Both the position numbers and the translations under genes were made by a program. This document shows, in pieces, positions 1 through 10,866 of a stretch of 64,000 nucleotides of DNA. The DNA is from Bedellia somnulentella (taxonomy: Eukaryota; Arthropoda; Insecta; Lepidoptera; Bedelliidae). The stretch is taken from positions 992,001-1,056,000 of the forward strand of contig OY755181.1 of the NCBI GenBank assembly GCA_963576735.1. Direction: 5' to 3'. The notes under the pieces were generated by a model. The model ran no database searches and was not told the DNA's origin. It was given only the letters and a program-made list of their open reading frames with translations. Each line of letters begins with the position of its first letter. Positions within the stretch are counted from its first letter, which is position 1.

Positions 1-48
1 ATAAAGAACACTAGCAAGACTCCAGATAACATTAGCTTCAGGATTAGT

Positions 49-84
49 GATTAATAGCCGTGCTTATATGTATGTATGTATGTA
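49..84 (+). repeat. SINE-A tail fragment
   Basis: Only the AGCCGTG core and the TATG repeat of the SINE-A tail remain. The TTTATT at 85-90 reads AATAAA on the minus strand and could serve the open frame at 121-531. Confidence 0.5.
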
Positions 85-120
85 TTTATTAATTTCAAGT
101 TTTTGTTTCGTACCGTTTCA

Positions 121-531
121 TTAAGAATTATCGGTCAATTCATCTTCACTTATATTATTTAAATATTTTTCAACATATTCTTTGTTATGGTCTTCCATAT
201 ATTTGAATAAAGCACTTTCAGATTCAGTTATTGACCTGAATAAATCAAATTCCTTATCATGATTAAATATAGGATTTGAATTTGATCTCAATTTTCTTCT
301 GGTATGTGTATTTGGTTTATTTATGCTAGATTTTGCTCCTTTTACTTGTGATTTTATCTTGTCACTTAGATCGGAGTTGAGGCATGATTTATCAAGTTCT
401 TTTATAAGTTGACGTAAATCTTGTGAAGAAAACCGAACTTGTATATTTTTGAATGCTCGTCGTGATGTTACTAAGGTGGCTGAAAAATGGATTTCAACGT
501 AATTTATTAATTGTTTTAAAGAGATTTCCAT
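121..531 (-). CDS. Unidentified open frame, possible terminal exon
   Basis: An open frame of 136 codons reads leftward from an ATG at 529-531 to a TAA at 121-123. The product is hydrophilic, rich in Lys, Ser, Asn and Glu, with a basic stretch near the middle (HTRRKLRSNSN) and an acidic C-terminus ending EDELTDNS. No domain is recognised. An AATAAA lies about 30 bases past the stop, at 85-90. The frame stays open upstream, straight into a LINE fragment at 535-676, so the LINE may have been captured as coding sequence, or the frame may be a chance extension. No clear splice acceptor was found. It could be a real last exon, a recent orphan gene, or noise. Confidence 0.3.
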   Translation of the reverse strand: MEISLKQLINYVEIHFSATLVTSRRAFKNIQVRFSSQDLRQLIKELDKSCLNSDLSDKIKSQVKGAKSSINKPNTHTRRKLRSNSNPIFNHDKEFDLFRSITESESALFKYMEDHNKEYVEKYLNNISEDELTDNS

Positions 532-534
532 ATA

Positions 535-676
535 GAGTCCACTGCTGGATACAGGCCTCCCCAAGATATCTCCACAACGACCTAACCTGCGGTGCCCTCC
601 TCCATCGGTTTCCCGCAACCTTGACCAAATCATCGGTCCACCTTATGGTGGACCTACCCACACTGCGTCGTCCGGT
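535..676 (-). repeat. LINE 3' fragment (GTCCACTGCTGGA type)
   Basis: This GC-richer block begins GTCCACTGCTGGATACAGG and ends near CTGCGTCGTCCGG. From memory this is the 3' coding end of a LINE very common in Lepidoptera, where the reverse strand encodes a Trp/Arg-rich C-terminus. It is degenerate here. Confidence 0.6.
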
Positions 677-1344
677 TTTAAATACAAAAAAGTAGTTATT
701 TTTCTTTAGTTGTAGAATACGATTGTATTCATTTCACACCTCTTTTCACTACACAAAAAACTAAAATTAAATCACAAAAATAAATACTACCACATATACC
801 TATTTGATACCTCACTCGTTTTCAAATAGATAAAGTAATTATAAATTTATTGTTGTATTATACTTTATTTAACGTTTATTACAATTTTACAGAAATTTAT
901 TAAAGATATACCTGAACAGATTAAAAATATATATAAATATGAATAAAACATTCTCGAGATATTTTGTGAAATCGATTGTTTCGAAACAAGTATGTTATTA
1001 AATTATTTTTATGCCTTTTTGTGCGCAATAGTATGTCGTAACAATGTTGATAAAACACATGGTTTGGTTATAAAAATATTTAGAGCAAAAACTTTTTTTT
1101 TACTAGATGTGTTGCTAATACTATTCTGTAAACATCTCTCGCAAGAATGTTGTATATACAATTTCCGTTAATTTTTTTTCCAGTTTTTTATATAAAAATA
1201 ATAATTGTACACAATATGGTGATGGTTTAATACATGTTAAATCGAAATAATCAAAAAGAAATAAATCATCACTTTCAATGGCAAAGATTCTTGCATGCAG
1301 CGAGTATGCCTTTCATAACATGTAACTAAAAAATAATTTTATTT
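677..1344. other. No feature recognised
   Basis: Very AT-rich DNA with no long open frame and no repeat that I recognise. Confidence 0.5.
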
Positions 1345-1448
1345 ACATACATACATATACTTACGGCCACAATCTCATAAAAAGGTTAGCCAGAGCTTCA
1401 GATCTTGAAACTCCTCACTGAGGAGTCCTCAGCCACATTTGGAAGTTG
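1345..1448 (-). repeat. SINE-A, 3' part only
   Basis: The tail repeat, the GCCGTAAG core and the downstream third survive; the head is missing. Part of the CTCAGCC block is duplicated. Confidence 0.7.
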
Positions 1449-1801
1449 TATTTATAATTATTTTTATAAAATTAAATATGGGTGATTTTTGGGGCTACTT
1501 GCTTAGTTTTATAAAAGAAGACTGCTGGTTAGTACTCATTTTTTTTATTCCGGTTTGTTTTGCCGTTATTTGTGTTTATAACAGTAATTTATATTTTTCA
1601 AAACGTTGTTGAAAATTGACCACGTGAGCTATGAGGCACAACTGCGCTGAGTTCGTCAATACCTAAAATTGCTTACTTGGATTATATTATAGTGCAACAT
1701 TAATACATATTTAGTTTTAATTTTAGTTTAGATTTAATAAAAGTTAAGTTATTTCTTAAAATTTATTAATTAAATTTCAAATTTAAGTATTCGACATATT
1801 A

Positions 1802-2056
1802 TTAATTTTTCAAAAGCTCTTGTACACTTTTCACCGCATGTATATCAACAGATGTAGCAAATTTCTCAACCATTCTTCGGAATCCGATGATTCGGGATGC
1901 TATTGGTTGAACACAAGTTCCATCAGCTTTACGGCCAGCTTTCCCACAGTCGACATCAGAACAAGATGATAACAAGCCTTTTAGAATATCAACCATATCG
2001 CACACCTCAAACTCAAGTTTCAATAACTTGCTTCTAATCATAATTGGTGTCAGGAC
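1802..2056 (-). CDS. Possible terminal exon of an unidentified gene
   Basis: On the minus strand a clean acceptor (a T-run, then GCAG) at about 2057-2066 is followed by an open frame to a TAA at 1802-1804, with AATAAA at 1763-1768, 34 bases past the stop. In the frame read, the exon encodes about 84 residues. It starts with a short hydrophobic stretch (LIVLTPIM) and has a central Cys cluster (SSCSDVDCGK and DGTCVQP). The C-terminus, KSVQELLKN, looks helical. An acceptor, an open frame and a poly(A) signal in the right order argue for a real last exon. No family is recognised, and the upstream exons, expected between about 2070 and 5000, could not be identified. Confidence 0.45.
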   Translation of the reverse strand, partial: VLTPIMIRSKLLKLEFEVCDMVDILKGLLSSCSDVDCGKAGRKADGTCVQPIASRIIGFRRMVEKFATSVDIHAVKSVQELLKN

Positions 2057-2367
2057 TATTAGGACTGCAAAAAAATAACACTCTAAAAACTATATTTTTC
2101 TCATATTATTATCAGCCAATAGACGTTGAATGCTCGACATGGGTCCCTATAAAAAATCCCACAACGAGCTGTCTTGTTTTGTTCATAGCTTCCAGTCTAG
2201 AAACCCGAGACCTAACGGTTATCAGACCTAAGTACGCAATACTTTCCCATCAACACTTACGTTTTTGCAGCCCCGTTTCTTCTACAAATCTACTACCAAA
2301 TACTGACTCAAATAAATACAATAATGAGGCACATAATTATAAAATCATTGGCTCAGTGAAGTAATCA

Positions 2368-2619
2368 AACATATACTCACGGCCAGAAATTCCTAATAGG
2401 GGTAGCTAGAGCTTCAGAGCTAGGAATTCCTCAGCCACATTTGGATGTTGATAGGGGAGAAGATGGTAGAAATGAAGTATCGTTAGTGATGGGTCTCCAA
2501 CCGTATCGCCCAATAATAACTTTAAAACCCATGGGGTATGGACTCAAGTTAGGGTATGGACCCTTAGTCAACTCTTACGACATTCGTGGGTAGAAAGAGG
2601 TAGTGACATTCTAAGCCGG
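2368..2619 (-). repeat. SINE-A, near full length
   Basis: Tail at 2368 and head (CTAAGCCGG) at 2619. It carries a local duplication in which 'gggtatggac' occurs twice near 2535-2560. Confidence 0.75.
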
Positions 2620-2894
2620 AACTGGCAATGAAATTATAAGTTTGACTTAAGAACTTTAGAACGAAGAAATGTGGACATTTCTCTGTTCGCCAATCTGCTT
2701 CAGGTCAGAGAAGTGACAATAGCCAAACCTACTATGTGGGTAGGCCAGAGCCTCTTACTTGGATTATATATGGGATGTGTGGTAGGGGTTATCATCTGAA
2801 AATCTGGATATCAGAATCAATCTGATATCAACGAAATAAATTATCCGGATAAACAAATATTTCAGATTATTTTTTCTATACTTAAGAGTCTTTT
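2620..2894. other. No feature recognised
   Basis: Unremarkable AT-rich sequence between a SINE-A copy and the fold-back region. Confidence 0.4.
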
Positions 2895-3481
2895 TTATAT
2901 TAATTTTTTTTTTGAATATTTTATATGTTGCGTATGCGGGTTGACAGATATACTCATCTGCTCGTGTTGATTGAAAGACCGAATCACTTTGATGTTTCGG
3001 ACAATAGTTTCTAAAGCAAAACGGTGAATCATCTCATAAAAGGTGTCCCTCAAGCCATAATCCTCAATTTTTAAAACTTCATGAAATTGACTTTGATCAA
3101 TGCTAAAAAATATTGCATGAGTAGTGCTAAATAGTGCCATAGGCCAGATAAATAGTGCTCTTATGGTTAAAAAGTTATAGCTAAAGTTTATTGAGGATTA
3201 TGGCTTGAGGTTCAAGCCATAATCCTCATCTCTGCAGCAAACAAACGGTGCGGCCTAGAGTCTAGGTTAAGGTTTCAAAAAATAGTGCTAAATAAAAATA
3301 AATAGTGCTCACGTTATGCCAATTCCCAGAAGGAACCGTTCATTGATTCCGGAGTTATTAAGGTTTTCTGATGAGGATTTTGGCTTGAGGTTTTGATAAC
3401 CTCAAATATCTCCGTAATGTCTGCAGCTATTCGGTTGAAAATTATGTCAAAAAATAGTGCGGAAATAGTGCTGCCGGACTA
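2895..3481. repeat. Unclassified fold-back region with repeated AAATAGTGC
   Basis: The 17-mer TGAGGATTATGGCTTGA at 3192-3208 is followed after three bases by its exact reverse complement at 3212-3228. A further inverted copy lies at 3050-3066 and a further direct, one-mismatch copy at 3372-3388. AAATAGTGC occurs six times (3129, 3150, 3280, 3300, 3452, 3463). A minus-strand open frame of 81 codons at 2895-3140 overlaps but resembles nothing known. No terminal repeats or target-site duplication were found, so the class is unknown. Confidence 0.5.
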
Positions 3482-4281
3482 TAATTATTTCCATCCGATT
3501 TATCAAGCCCAAGTATATAGTAATAATAAATAAGTAATTAACTTACCTAAATAGTATAAAAGAAGTTTCGACATTCCTTTTTGTTTACGAAAACTATTTT
3601 AAAAGTTTCAGTTTCCGTAGTCATTTTATTATCATTTATTTATGCAAACATTGTTATTTCAGCCTTACGGTATTTAGTTGAAGTGGTTTGAAAATTTACA
3701 TTGAAATGTCCAAAATGTTAGCACAAAACACTGTATAAGTTATATGTTGAAACAACAAACTTAGGAATAGAATAAAGAAATAAATAAAATTTTATACTCA
3801 AAAATCAATTTGAGATAAAGTTTTGTTCAATTACTAGTTACCCAATTCGGTTTCTCTAAAGAATTTACTATGTTCAGGCAGGACACAATATAATTTATGT
3901 CTCTGGAACCACTCGGCATAGCGTCTTGACACACCTGTTTTTTTAAGTGCAGTTGAGGCGCTTTAGATCGATATTCATGCAAGTCAGACGCAGCCAAAAC
4001 ACTTATGAGAAGATAATAACTGAATGGTAGACGTGCGATTCAATGATGCTTCAGTACAAAGACCTTAAGAATATATATGTAAGATAAATAACTATAAAGT
4101 TAATGGGTTATCCCAAGCAAGATAGGTTAAGTAAGTGATTTCCGAATCTGTTCGACTTTTAGAACTATTGTAAGTGAATACTATGCCAGTTATGTCAACC
4201 AATTCCAACAAGAAATCTATACTGAACAGCTTAACCTCTCGTAAAAATTCATTTTTAAAGGGCTGTTCACATTTCGTCATA
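3482..4281. other. No feature recognised
   Basis: AT-rich. A 62-codon minus-strand open frame at 4092-4280 reaches up to the next SINE-A head; with no splice or family evidence I do not call it a gene. Confidence 0.4.
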
Positions 4282-4394
4282 GCTGTGTAGTGTGCTTAAA
4301 ATAGCACTACCCTATTTTATCCAGTGGGTTATACGTAAGAGGCAACTAACGGTATTGGGGCTTTCAAGGGATTTTTTGGTGATGTGGTTGGATC
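4282..4394 (+). repeat. SINE-A, head half without tail
   Basis: Complete head from GCTGTGTAGTG through the GGTTGGA block, then it stops. Loss of the 3' end is unusual for a retroposon copy and suggests a later deletion. Confidence 0.75.
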
Positions 4395-4697
4395 TCTGCA
4401 TTGCTTCATTTAATTGGCATTTATTGAACGTAGTTTGTGTAGGTCTTGTATGTCATTCCAATCATACAAGATATCAGCTAAATAACATTGGCATGGTTGC
4501 TTCTTCAATTTTATTTTTCATACCTCTGCTTACCTGGCTTTCAAAAAAACCTTAGGTAGGTACTGCATGAATATTTAAACACAGAATTTACGAGGAACGT
4601 GGTACTAAAAAAAATTCAGCAAATTACAGAATGAATCGTTACCGTAGGGTACATTTATACTATCTATAATAGTGTTAATAAAGCGATTAATTTTTAT

Positions 4698-5134
4698 TTA
4701 AGGGCCTCCCCGCATTTTGCAGCTATTGCGCTCACTCATACGTCAAATTTACTGAGAGTGACAGGGACGGAAAAAACGCGCGCGCAGGATAAATTTAGTT
4801 TATTTAGTTTTATTGAATAACTATAATGTTTAGATGAAAAGTTAAACATCAAAGTTACAGATCTTAAAGCTACGCGTATATAGACACATAATGAGTTCAC
4901 ATGTATGTTATGCCAGTGGAGCCTATACGGTTTTTATGAAAACACAGCATGTTCCAATTCAATTTTTTTCATCATATTTTTCAACAAATTTTTAAAATGT
5001 TAAACATCAAATTTTAACACCATGAACTAATCACCAACATATATTTTATTTATGTCATATCAATATCATCAAATCAGACTTTATAGAATTTCCAAACAAT
5101 CAATATCAACCTATTTTTCCGGGGACGCCCTTAA
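4698..5134 (+). mobile_element. piggyBac-like MITE, copy 1 (429 bp)
   Basis: The element spans 4702-5130, flanked on both sides by TTAA (4698-4701 and 5131-5134). Its ends are inverted repeats, GGGCCTCCCCG against CGGGGACGCCC, differing at one position. There is no coding capacity. TTAA target duplication is the hallmark of the piggyBac superfamily, so this is probably a non-autonomous member. A nearly identical copy lies in the opposite orientation at 47085-47512. Confidence 0.85.
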
Positions 5135-5173
5135 TTTGGTAAATAAATTCGAAACTAATGATGGTCATATATT

Positions 5174-5665
5174 TTATTCATAAATTGTGTATCGATGTGC
5201 TGGATTTATGTGCCAGTCTTGGTTGTGATGTGATCTTAATACTCTTGGAAAATAATTTCTAAAAAAGAATTTATCGTTAATTCTTAGAAGACTCTTATCG
5301 GGTTCGACATCTCCACCGCTATGCTCTGTAGTTGTCGAAGTGGCATCACTAGTACTATTTACTTCTGGTGTAGTGGTATTTCCTTGTACTGTTTTACAAT
5401 GTCTGCCAAATTCTTGCATGATATATATCAAATCATCTGATTCTATAAATAATTTTATGGTTCTTGGAGTCGTAACTGTAGTTTGTGCCGGCGTTGACGC
5501 TCCTGTAGAGTTCTGTTCCTTACCTTTAGTATTTTGGCCTTTATTTAAATCAGGATCTTTTTGTTTTCCTTGATCTCCATTATTTCTTTTCTTCATTTCT
5601 ACTATTACAAAAACAAATGTGAACAAAATAAATAATTTGTAAAATGAAAAACTCCATAATTTCAT
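5174..5665 (-). CDS. Putative secreted threonine-rich protein, single exon
   Basis: An uninterrupted 163-codon frame runs from an ATG at 5663-5665, with A at position -3, to a TAA at 5174-5176. Residues about 4-22 are hydrophobic (FYKLFILFTFVFVIV), fitting a signal peptide or membrane anchor. Residues about 25-55 are rich in Lys, Asn and Gln. A Thr/Ser-rich, mucin-like stretch with several Asn-X-Thr/Ser sequons follows, then a charged aromatic C-terminus (KFFFRNYFPRVLRSHH). AATAAA at 5173-5178 overlaps the stop codon, so the 3'UTR would be only about 15-30 bases. No family is recognised. The biased composition, intact frame and poly(A) signal favour a real small secreted protein. An alternative is one exon of a longer gene. 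Confidence 0.5.
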   Translation of the reverse strand: MKLWSFSFYKLFILFTFVFVIVEMKKRNNGDQGKQKDPDLNKGQNTKGKEQNSTGASTPAQTTVTTPRTIKLFIESDDLIYIMQEFGRHCKTVQGNTTTPEVNSTSDATSTTTEHSGGDVEPDKSLLRINDKFFFRNYFPRVLRSHHNQDWHINPAHRYTIYE

Positions 5666-5860
5666 TTTTTTTAAATAAAAATTTGTTATTTTAATGCAAT
5701 GTTTTCAGTATCAACGTTAAACTTGACATGCATTGAAATGATTTTGTTTAATGTTTAAACTAAATTTTATTACTGCTATTGGATTTGCTATTAAATAATG
5801 TGACGCAGTAGGTACGCTTTTGTTTTTTTATAGTGTTTTGTTTTACAAACTTTCCACGTT

Positions 5861-6110
5861 GTGGTGTAGTGTCGGCTTAGAATAGAACTACCCCGAGTCT
5901 GCCCATGGGTGTACGTAAGAGGCGACTAAGGGTATTTGGGCTTTTTAATGGAATTTTGGGCAATGCGGTAGGAGACCAATTACCAAAAACCTTTCTTTTA
6001 CCATCTTTTCCCCGCTTAACTTCCAAAAGTGGCTGAGGTATTTTCTAATTCCGTAGCTTTGGCTACCCCTTTGAGGGATCTATAGCCGTGAGTATATGTG
6101 TGTATGTATG
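5861..6110 (+). repeat. SINE-A, full length
   Basis: Head GTGGTGTAGTGTCGGC through a TGTGTGTATG tail, with moderate divergence in the first third (CGAGTCTGCCC). Confidence 0.8.
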
Positions 6111-6367
6111 AACGCCTGTTTCTCTCTCTCATACTAAGACAAGTTTAAAAATTAAATACATAAATATGAGTTGAATTCATAAACGGAGATGTAGGTTTTA
6201 TGAATTTGAATTACTTAGTATAGTTATTTATACATAATTAAGTACTGCCATTGCCCTCGGCTACTGCCACGAAAGCAGTATATTCAGAGTATGTTCGAAC
6301 CCCTCAACAGGAACACATATATGCTCCCATGACGATAAATGGAGGATGAAAAATATTAAACTCTATT

Positions 6368-6514
6368 CATACATACACTCACGGCTATAAATCCCAAAAA
6401 AGCGTAGTCAGATGCTGAGTCCATGACGGAAGGTAATCGGGGTTAGGCTGGTAAAAAATAAGTATTATTGGTGATGGGTGTCCAGCCACATTTCCAAACA
6501 ACCACTTAATAGCC
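6368..6514 (-). repeat. SINE-A, head lost at the LINE junction
   Basis: The tail and middle are present. The copy ends abruptly where the CR1-like LINE begins, and the missing head is not found on the far side of the LINE. Confidence 0.7.
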
Positions 6515-6657
6515 ACACATCAAAAATCGCCTCTAACGCCACCTGCGAAAAGAAATTGGATAATGCTCCAGTCAGTCTCGTTCGGTGCGTTGCTTCGGTT
6601 CGACGTCGCGATCGTAATGACTCATCGCAACGGGAGTGGTCATTGAACTCGATCATA

Positions 6658-8093
6658 ATGACTACAATAACAAATGTTTTAAAATGTGATAAATGCAATA
6701 TTGTGATCAACGAGGTGTTAGCCTTTGTGCAAAATAAAGCCGACGTCATGGATGAAGTGAGCTTGACGTCTATTTGTGTATCAGCTTTTTCTAATGAGGA
6801 GATTCAAGAGGCGAAGAACCTGCTGTTTGACTCTATATCAGTACCAAAAGTGCAAAGAAGGGGTCAGAAGAAGGCCTCCAGGGATATAGACGACATTGTG
6901 ACACTATTAAAATACACAGATGTTGAAAAGGTACCGGTCTTTGTGGCAAAGGAGTTGCACAAATTACCGCCAGTGTGTTTTGATCACGTTGATGTGACAA
7001 GGTTGCTTAAAGACCTAGTTAAAGTCCAAAGTGAACTTAAAGAGATACAAAGGGATTTCCTTACGAAGGAGTTTGTAACGCAGGATGATTTTAAAAAGCT
7101 AAAATCGGAAATCGATTTGTTAAAATCTCAGGCAGATACAAAAAAGAGCCCGCGAATTAGCTATGTGGAATATGAGAAAACTGAAAATGCACCTAATATC
7201 AATACAAAAAGAGGTGCTTACTGCGTGAATTCAAGTATTGAATGTATGAGTGGACCTATGGGATTTGTGAATTTTTCCTCGAATAATGAGGGTAGTCTTA
7301 ACTCATCTTCACCACATACTAACGAGCCGTTAGTGACGTCTGCAAGTGACGCACGCTCTTCTTACGCACGAATCACGACTGCTCGGAGCATCTCGCCTCC
7401 GCCGCCGCCGCCGCCGCCGCCGGGGCTGAGTCACAAAGTAGCGGCCGAACAATGCGCGAGCGTGAGGACCACCGCGGTTTCGGACATATCGAAATCAGCC
7501 GATGAGGACCGCACGACTGCGCCGCCGCCGCCGCCGGTGCGTGTAGAGAGAGTGAGTGGGCAATACGGGGATGTGTGTGTGGGAACGAGAAAGCGCACAA
7601 AAAAACAGGCTGCAAGCGCACGGCCAGGGCAACTTGCCGGCGCGCATTGATGAGAGCGAAAAATCAGCTGATTGTGATGACAATGGTTGGAAAACAGTGG
7701 ATTATAAGAGGAGATATAGATTACGCTTTATCGGAAGGCAAGAGAAGGCCACTGTTGAGCGTAACTCAAAGTTTAAGGCGGCTGAGGACTCGTTAATACC
7801 GATATTCGTTTACAATGTGTCCAAAGAAACAACGGGGAATGATATTGCTGAATTATATTCGTGATAAAACGAAATTAGTTGTACACCCGGAGAAGGTAAT
7901 AACATCCAGGCGTTATAAGAATTATGACTCTTATAAAATGCTAGTGCCTCAGCGTAAATATTATTTATTTACGAATGATTACCTATGGCCAAACGGAATA
8001 TATTTTCATAAATATTTTGATTTTAACCGTGTGAAGCAGAATGAGAATGGTGTTTTGAACTCAACAAATATTAACAATGGCGGTCAACCCTAA
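6658..8093 (+). pseudogene. LINE ORF1 protein, two frameshifts
   Basis: ORF1 is the nucleic-acid-binding protein of the LINE particle. I place its start at the ATG at 6658; the same frame is open further upstream but without an ATG. The N-terminus has a CDKC pair. A Lys/Glu-rich segment likely to form a coiled coil covers about residues 100-160. Two polyproline runs are encoded by CCG repeats near 7396-7423 and 7520-7538. Frame is lost somewhere around 7600-7640, near an A-run, and again at about 7855, where one extra T separates GAA from TAT ATT CGT. Past that point the frame continues to a C-terminal block (YYLFTNDYLWPNGIYFHKY) like the ends of other insect LINE ORF1 proteins. The copy cannot make a full-length ORF1. 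Confidence 0.75.
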
Positions 8094-10866
8094 AATCGAC
8101 AGAAATCAGCTTAGAATTGTTAGTCTGAACTGTAAATCATTTGAAAGGTCGAAATGTTGTATCAGAGAAATATGTGACGACACCGATATATTAGCGCTCC
8201 AAGAAACATGGATGCTAAACCATGATCTACCTAATTTATCTATGGTGCACCCGGATTTCACGGCGACTGGTGTTTCGGCTGTCAACTTAGAGGAAGGTGT
8301 TCTAAGGGGTCGTCCGTACGGGGGCGTGGCCATTCTTTGGAGGCGAAGTGCTTTCGAAGTAGTTTCGGTCATCGAGTGTCATAATAATCGATTATGTGCC
8401 ATTAAGTGTCTTGTCAGAGATATTAGTATTTTAATATTTTCTGTGTACATGCCAGTGAATTCGAAACACAATCTGACTCTATTTACAGACTGCCTTGCTG
8501 AGATTAACGCGATTTGTGAAAGTAACTGTAGTCAACTGGTGTACATTGTTGGTGATTTGAATGCACACCCAGGAGAACTATTCTATAATGAAATGTTGAA
8601 CTTTTGTGATGATGTGAAGTGGACCTGTGCGGACGTGAAACTCCTACCTGCCGACTCGTATACCTACATTAGTGAAGCGCATGGGTGTACGCGATGGCTA
8701 GACCACTGTCTTGTCACTGACGCAACACTGTCTACGATAAGTAATGTTAAAATTATGTAGAACGTTAGATGGTCAGACCATATGCCTATTAAGCTATACT
8801 GTAACTTGGAACTATTACCCAGTTTTGTCAGGGACACTAGAGATAAACTTGTAAATAGAGTAGCTTGGGGTATAAGAACGGAGGAACAGGTATGTATGTA
8901 TACAACCCAGTGTAACCAAAGACTGCGCGATATCGATTTTCCTCAAGAATTGGGTAAGTGCTGTGATCTCATATGTAAAAATACTGTCCACACAAAAGTG
9001 ATAGATAATTTATATACCACCATTGTTGATATATTAACGAAGGCGTCTATTTCTTGTCATATTGCTAATGTTGTAAAGAGAAAGCCTATAATAGGGTGGA
9101 ATAGGCATATTAAACCGATGCACGCCGCGGCTAGGTTGAGTTTGCAAGATTGGAATGCATATGGTAGGCCTGCCTCAGATAGAGTGTATGAGAGCATGTG
9201 TCGAACTCGAAAAGAATTTAAATCTAAGCTTCGCTGGTGCCAGAACAATGAACAGCAAATAAAAATGGACATACTCGCTAGTAAATGTCAGTGTAAAGAT
9301 TTTTCTGGTTTTTGGAAGGCTACAGCTAAATTAAATCCGAAACCACCGGTATCCGATACGGTTGGTCAGTCTTCGGGCTCGGAAAACATTGCGAATATGT
9401 TCTGTGAGCTTTTTAAGATGGAACCCACGGCGTTAAGTGTCTCTAGTGACGAGGTGAGGACCACCGTGGCCGGTGAGAGATACGTGAGATTTACGGCGTC
9501 AGACGTCAAGCGAGCAATTAAGCGTATAAAGCGTGGTAAATCTCCCGGCCACGATGGTCTCAGCATAGAGCACCTTCGTTTTGCTGGCCCACACATATCT
9601 AGATTACTATGTATGTTGTTTAATTTATGTATAGGGCATTCCTATTTACCTGACGAACTTATGAAGACTGTAGTTGTGCCAATTGTTAAGAACAGAAATG
9701 GTAGTGTGGTGGACAGTAGTAACTATAGACCTATTTCGCTTGCTACTGTGATTGCTAAGGTGCTAGACAGTCTGCTTGACGAGCAGCTAGCCGCTAAATC
9801 GTCAATCAGTGATTCCCAATTCGGATTTAGGGAAGGGGTATCCACTGAGAGTGCTATTCTGTGCGTCAAGCAGACTGTCAGGTACTACACCGATAGGAAG
9901 ACACCAGTATACGGATGCTTCCTGGATCTCAGTAAGGCATTTGATGTCGTAAATTATGATGTACTGTGGAGCAAACTGTCAAGGGAGACCAATCTTGATC
10001 CGGAACATATGGCACTATTCAGGTTCTGGTACCTGCACCAAAAAAATTATGTGAGGTGGGGTGACAGTGTGAGCCCTGAGTACCGCCTTAAATGCGGCGT
10101 CCGGCAGGGCGGATTGTCTTCTCCGAGGCTATTTAATATATTTGTAAATGCGCTGATTGAGGAGCTCAGTGGTGCCAAAGTCGGGTGCTCGGTTGATGGA
10201 ACTTCCATGAATAACATCAGCTATGCTGATGATATGGCGCTACTGAGCCCCTCAGTGAGCGCATTGCAAAAGCTACTTAATATTTGTGAGAGTTATGCTG
10301 TTAAATGTGGGCTTAAGTATAACGTTAGCAAAAGTGTTTATCTGGTATTTAGTGCGGGAAACAAACTGCCGAAATCGGTTCCCCCCATAAAGCTATGTGG
10401 TAGGGAGCTCATAAGGGTGGATAGTTTTAAGTATTTGGGACACTTCCTTGACGTAAAACTCTCAGACAATCTTGATATTGAAAGAGAGCGTAAGGCGCTG
10501 TCTGTACGATGCAATATGGTGGCCCGCAGGTTTGCTAGGTTGACCCTGTTCAGAGCTTTCTGTCAGTCTTTCTACACCTGCAGCCTGTGGCTCTCATATA
10601 AGCGGAGTGCGTACAGCGCACTACGCGTTCAATACAACGATGCTCTACGAATAATGTTGCGAAAACCCCGGCACTGCAGTGCGTCGCTGATGTTCGCGGA
10701 GGCCCATGTTGATGACTTTTTTGCCATCATGCGGAAACGCGCGGCCTCCACTAGGGATAGACTACTTTCGTCCAACAATAGCCTTCTGCGAACATTTGCG
10801 GCGAAATGGGACACGCCACTGTTCGGGCAGTGGTCCATTACTTTGTACAGTAGAAATAAAAAATAG
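8077..10866 (+). pseudogene. LINE ORF2: endonuclease and reverse transcriptase, one internal stop
   Basis: One frame of 930 codons is interrupted only by a TAG at 8758-8760 (codon 228). The N-terminal part is an AP-type endonuclease: LALQETW near residue 42, GDLNAHPG near residue 165, and SDHMP just after the stop. The central part is a reverse transcriptase: GKSPGHDGLS, NYRPISL, FLDLSKAFD, GVRQGGLSSP and the catalytic YADD at codons 716-719 (10222-10233). The C-terminus ends LYSRNKK. With a single nonsense change this copy looks fairly young. It nicks target DNA and copies its own RNA at the nick. The stop separates the endonuclease from the polymerase, so the copy is presumably inactive unless the stop is read through. 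Confidence 0.88.

Noticed and set aside
6478..6657. Longer N-terminus of LINE ORF1
   Set aside because: The extra frame starts at GTG inside a SINE-A fragment; the first ATG in frame is at 6658.
7373..7683. Alanine- and serine-rich frames antisense to ORF1
   Set aside because: Shadows of the CCG repeats.
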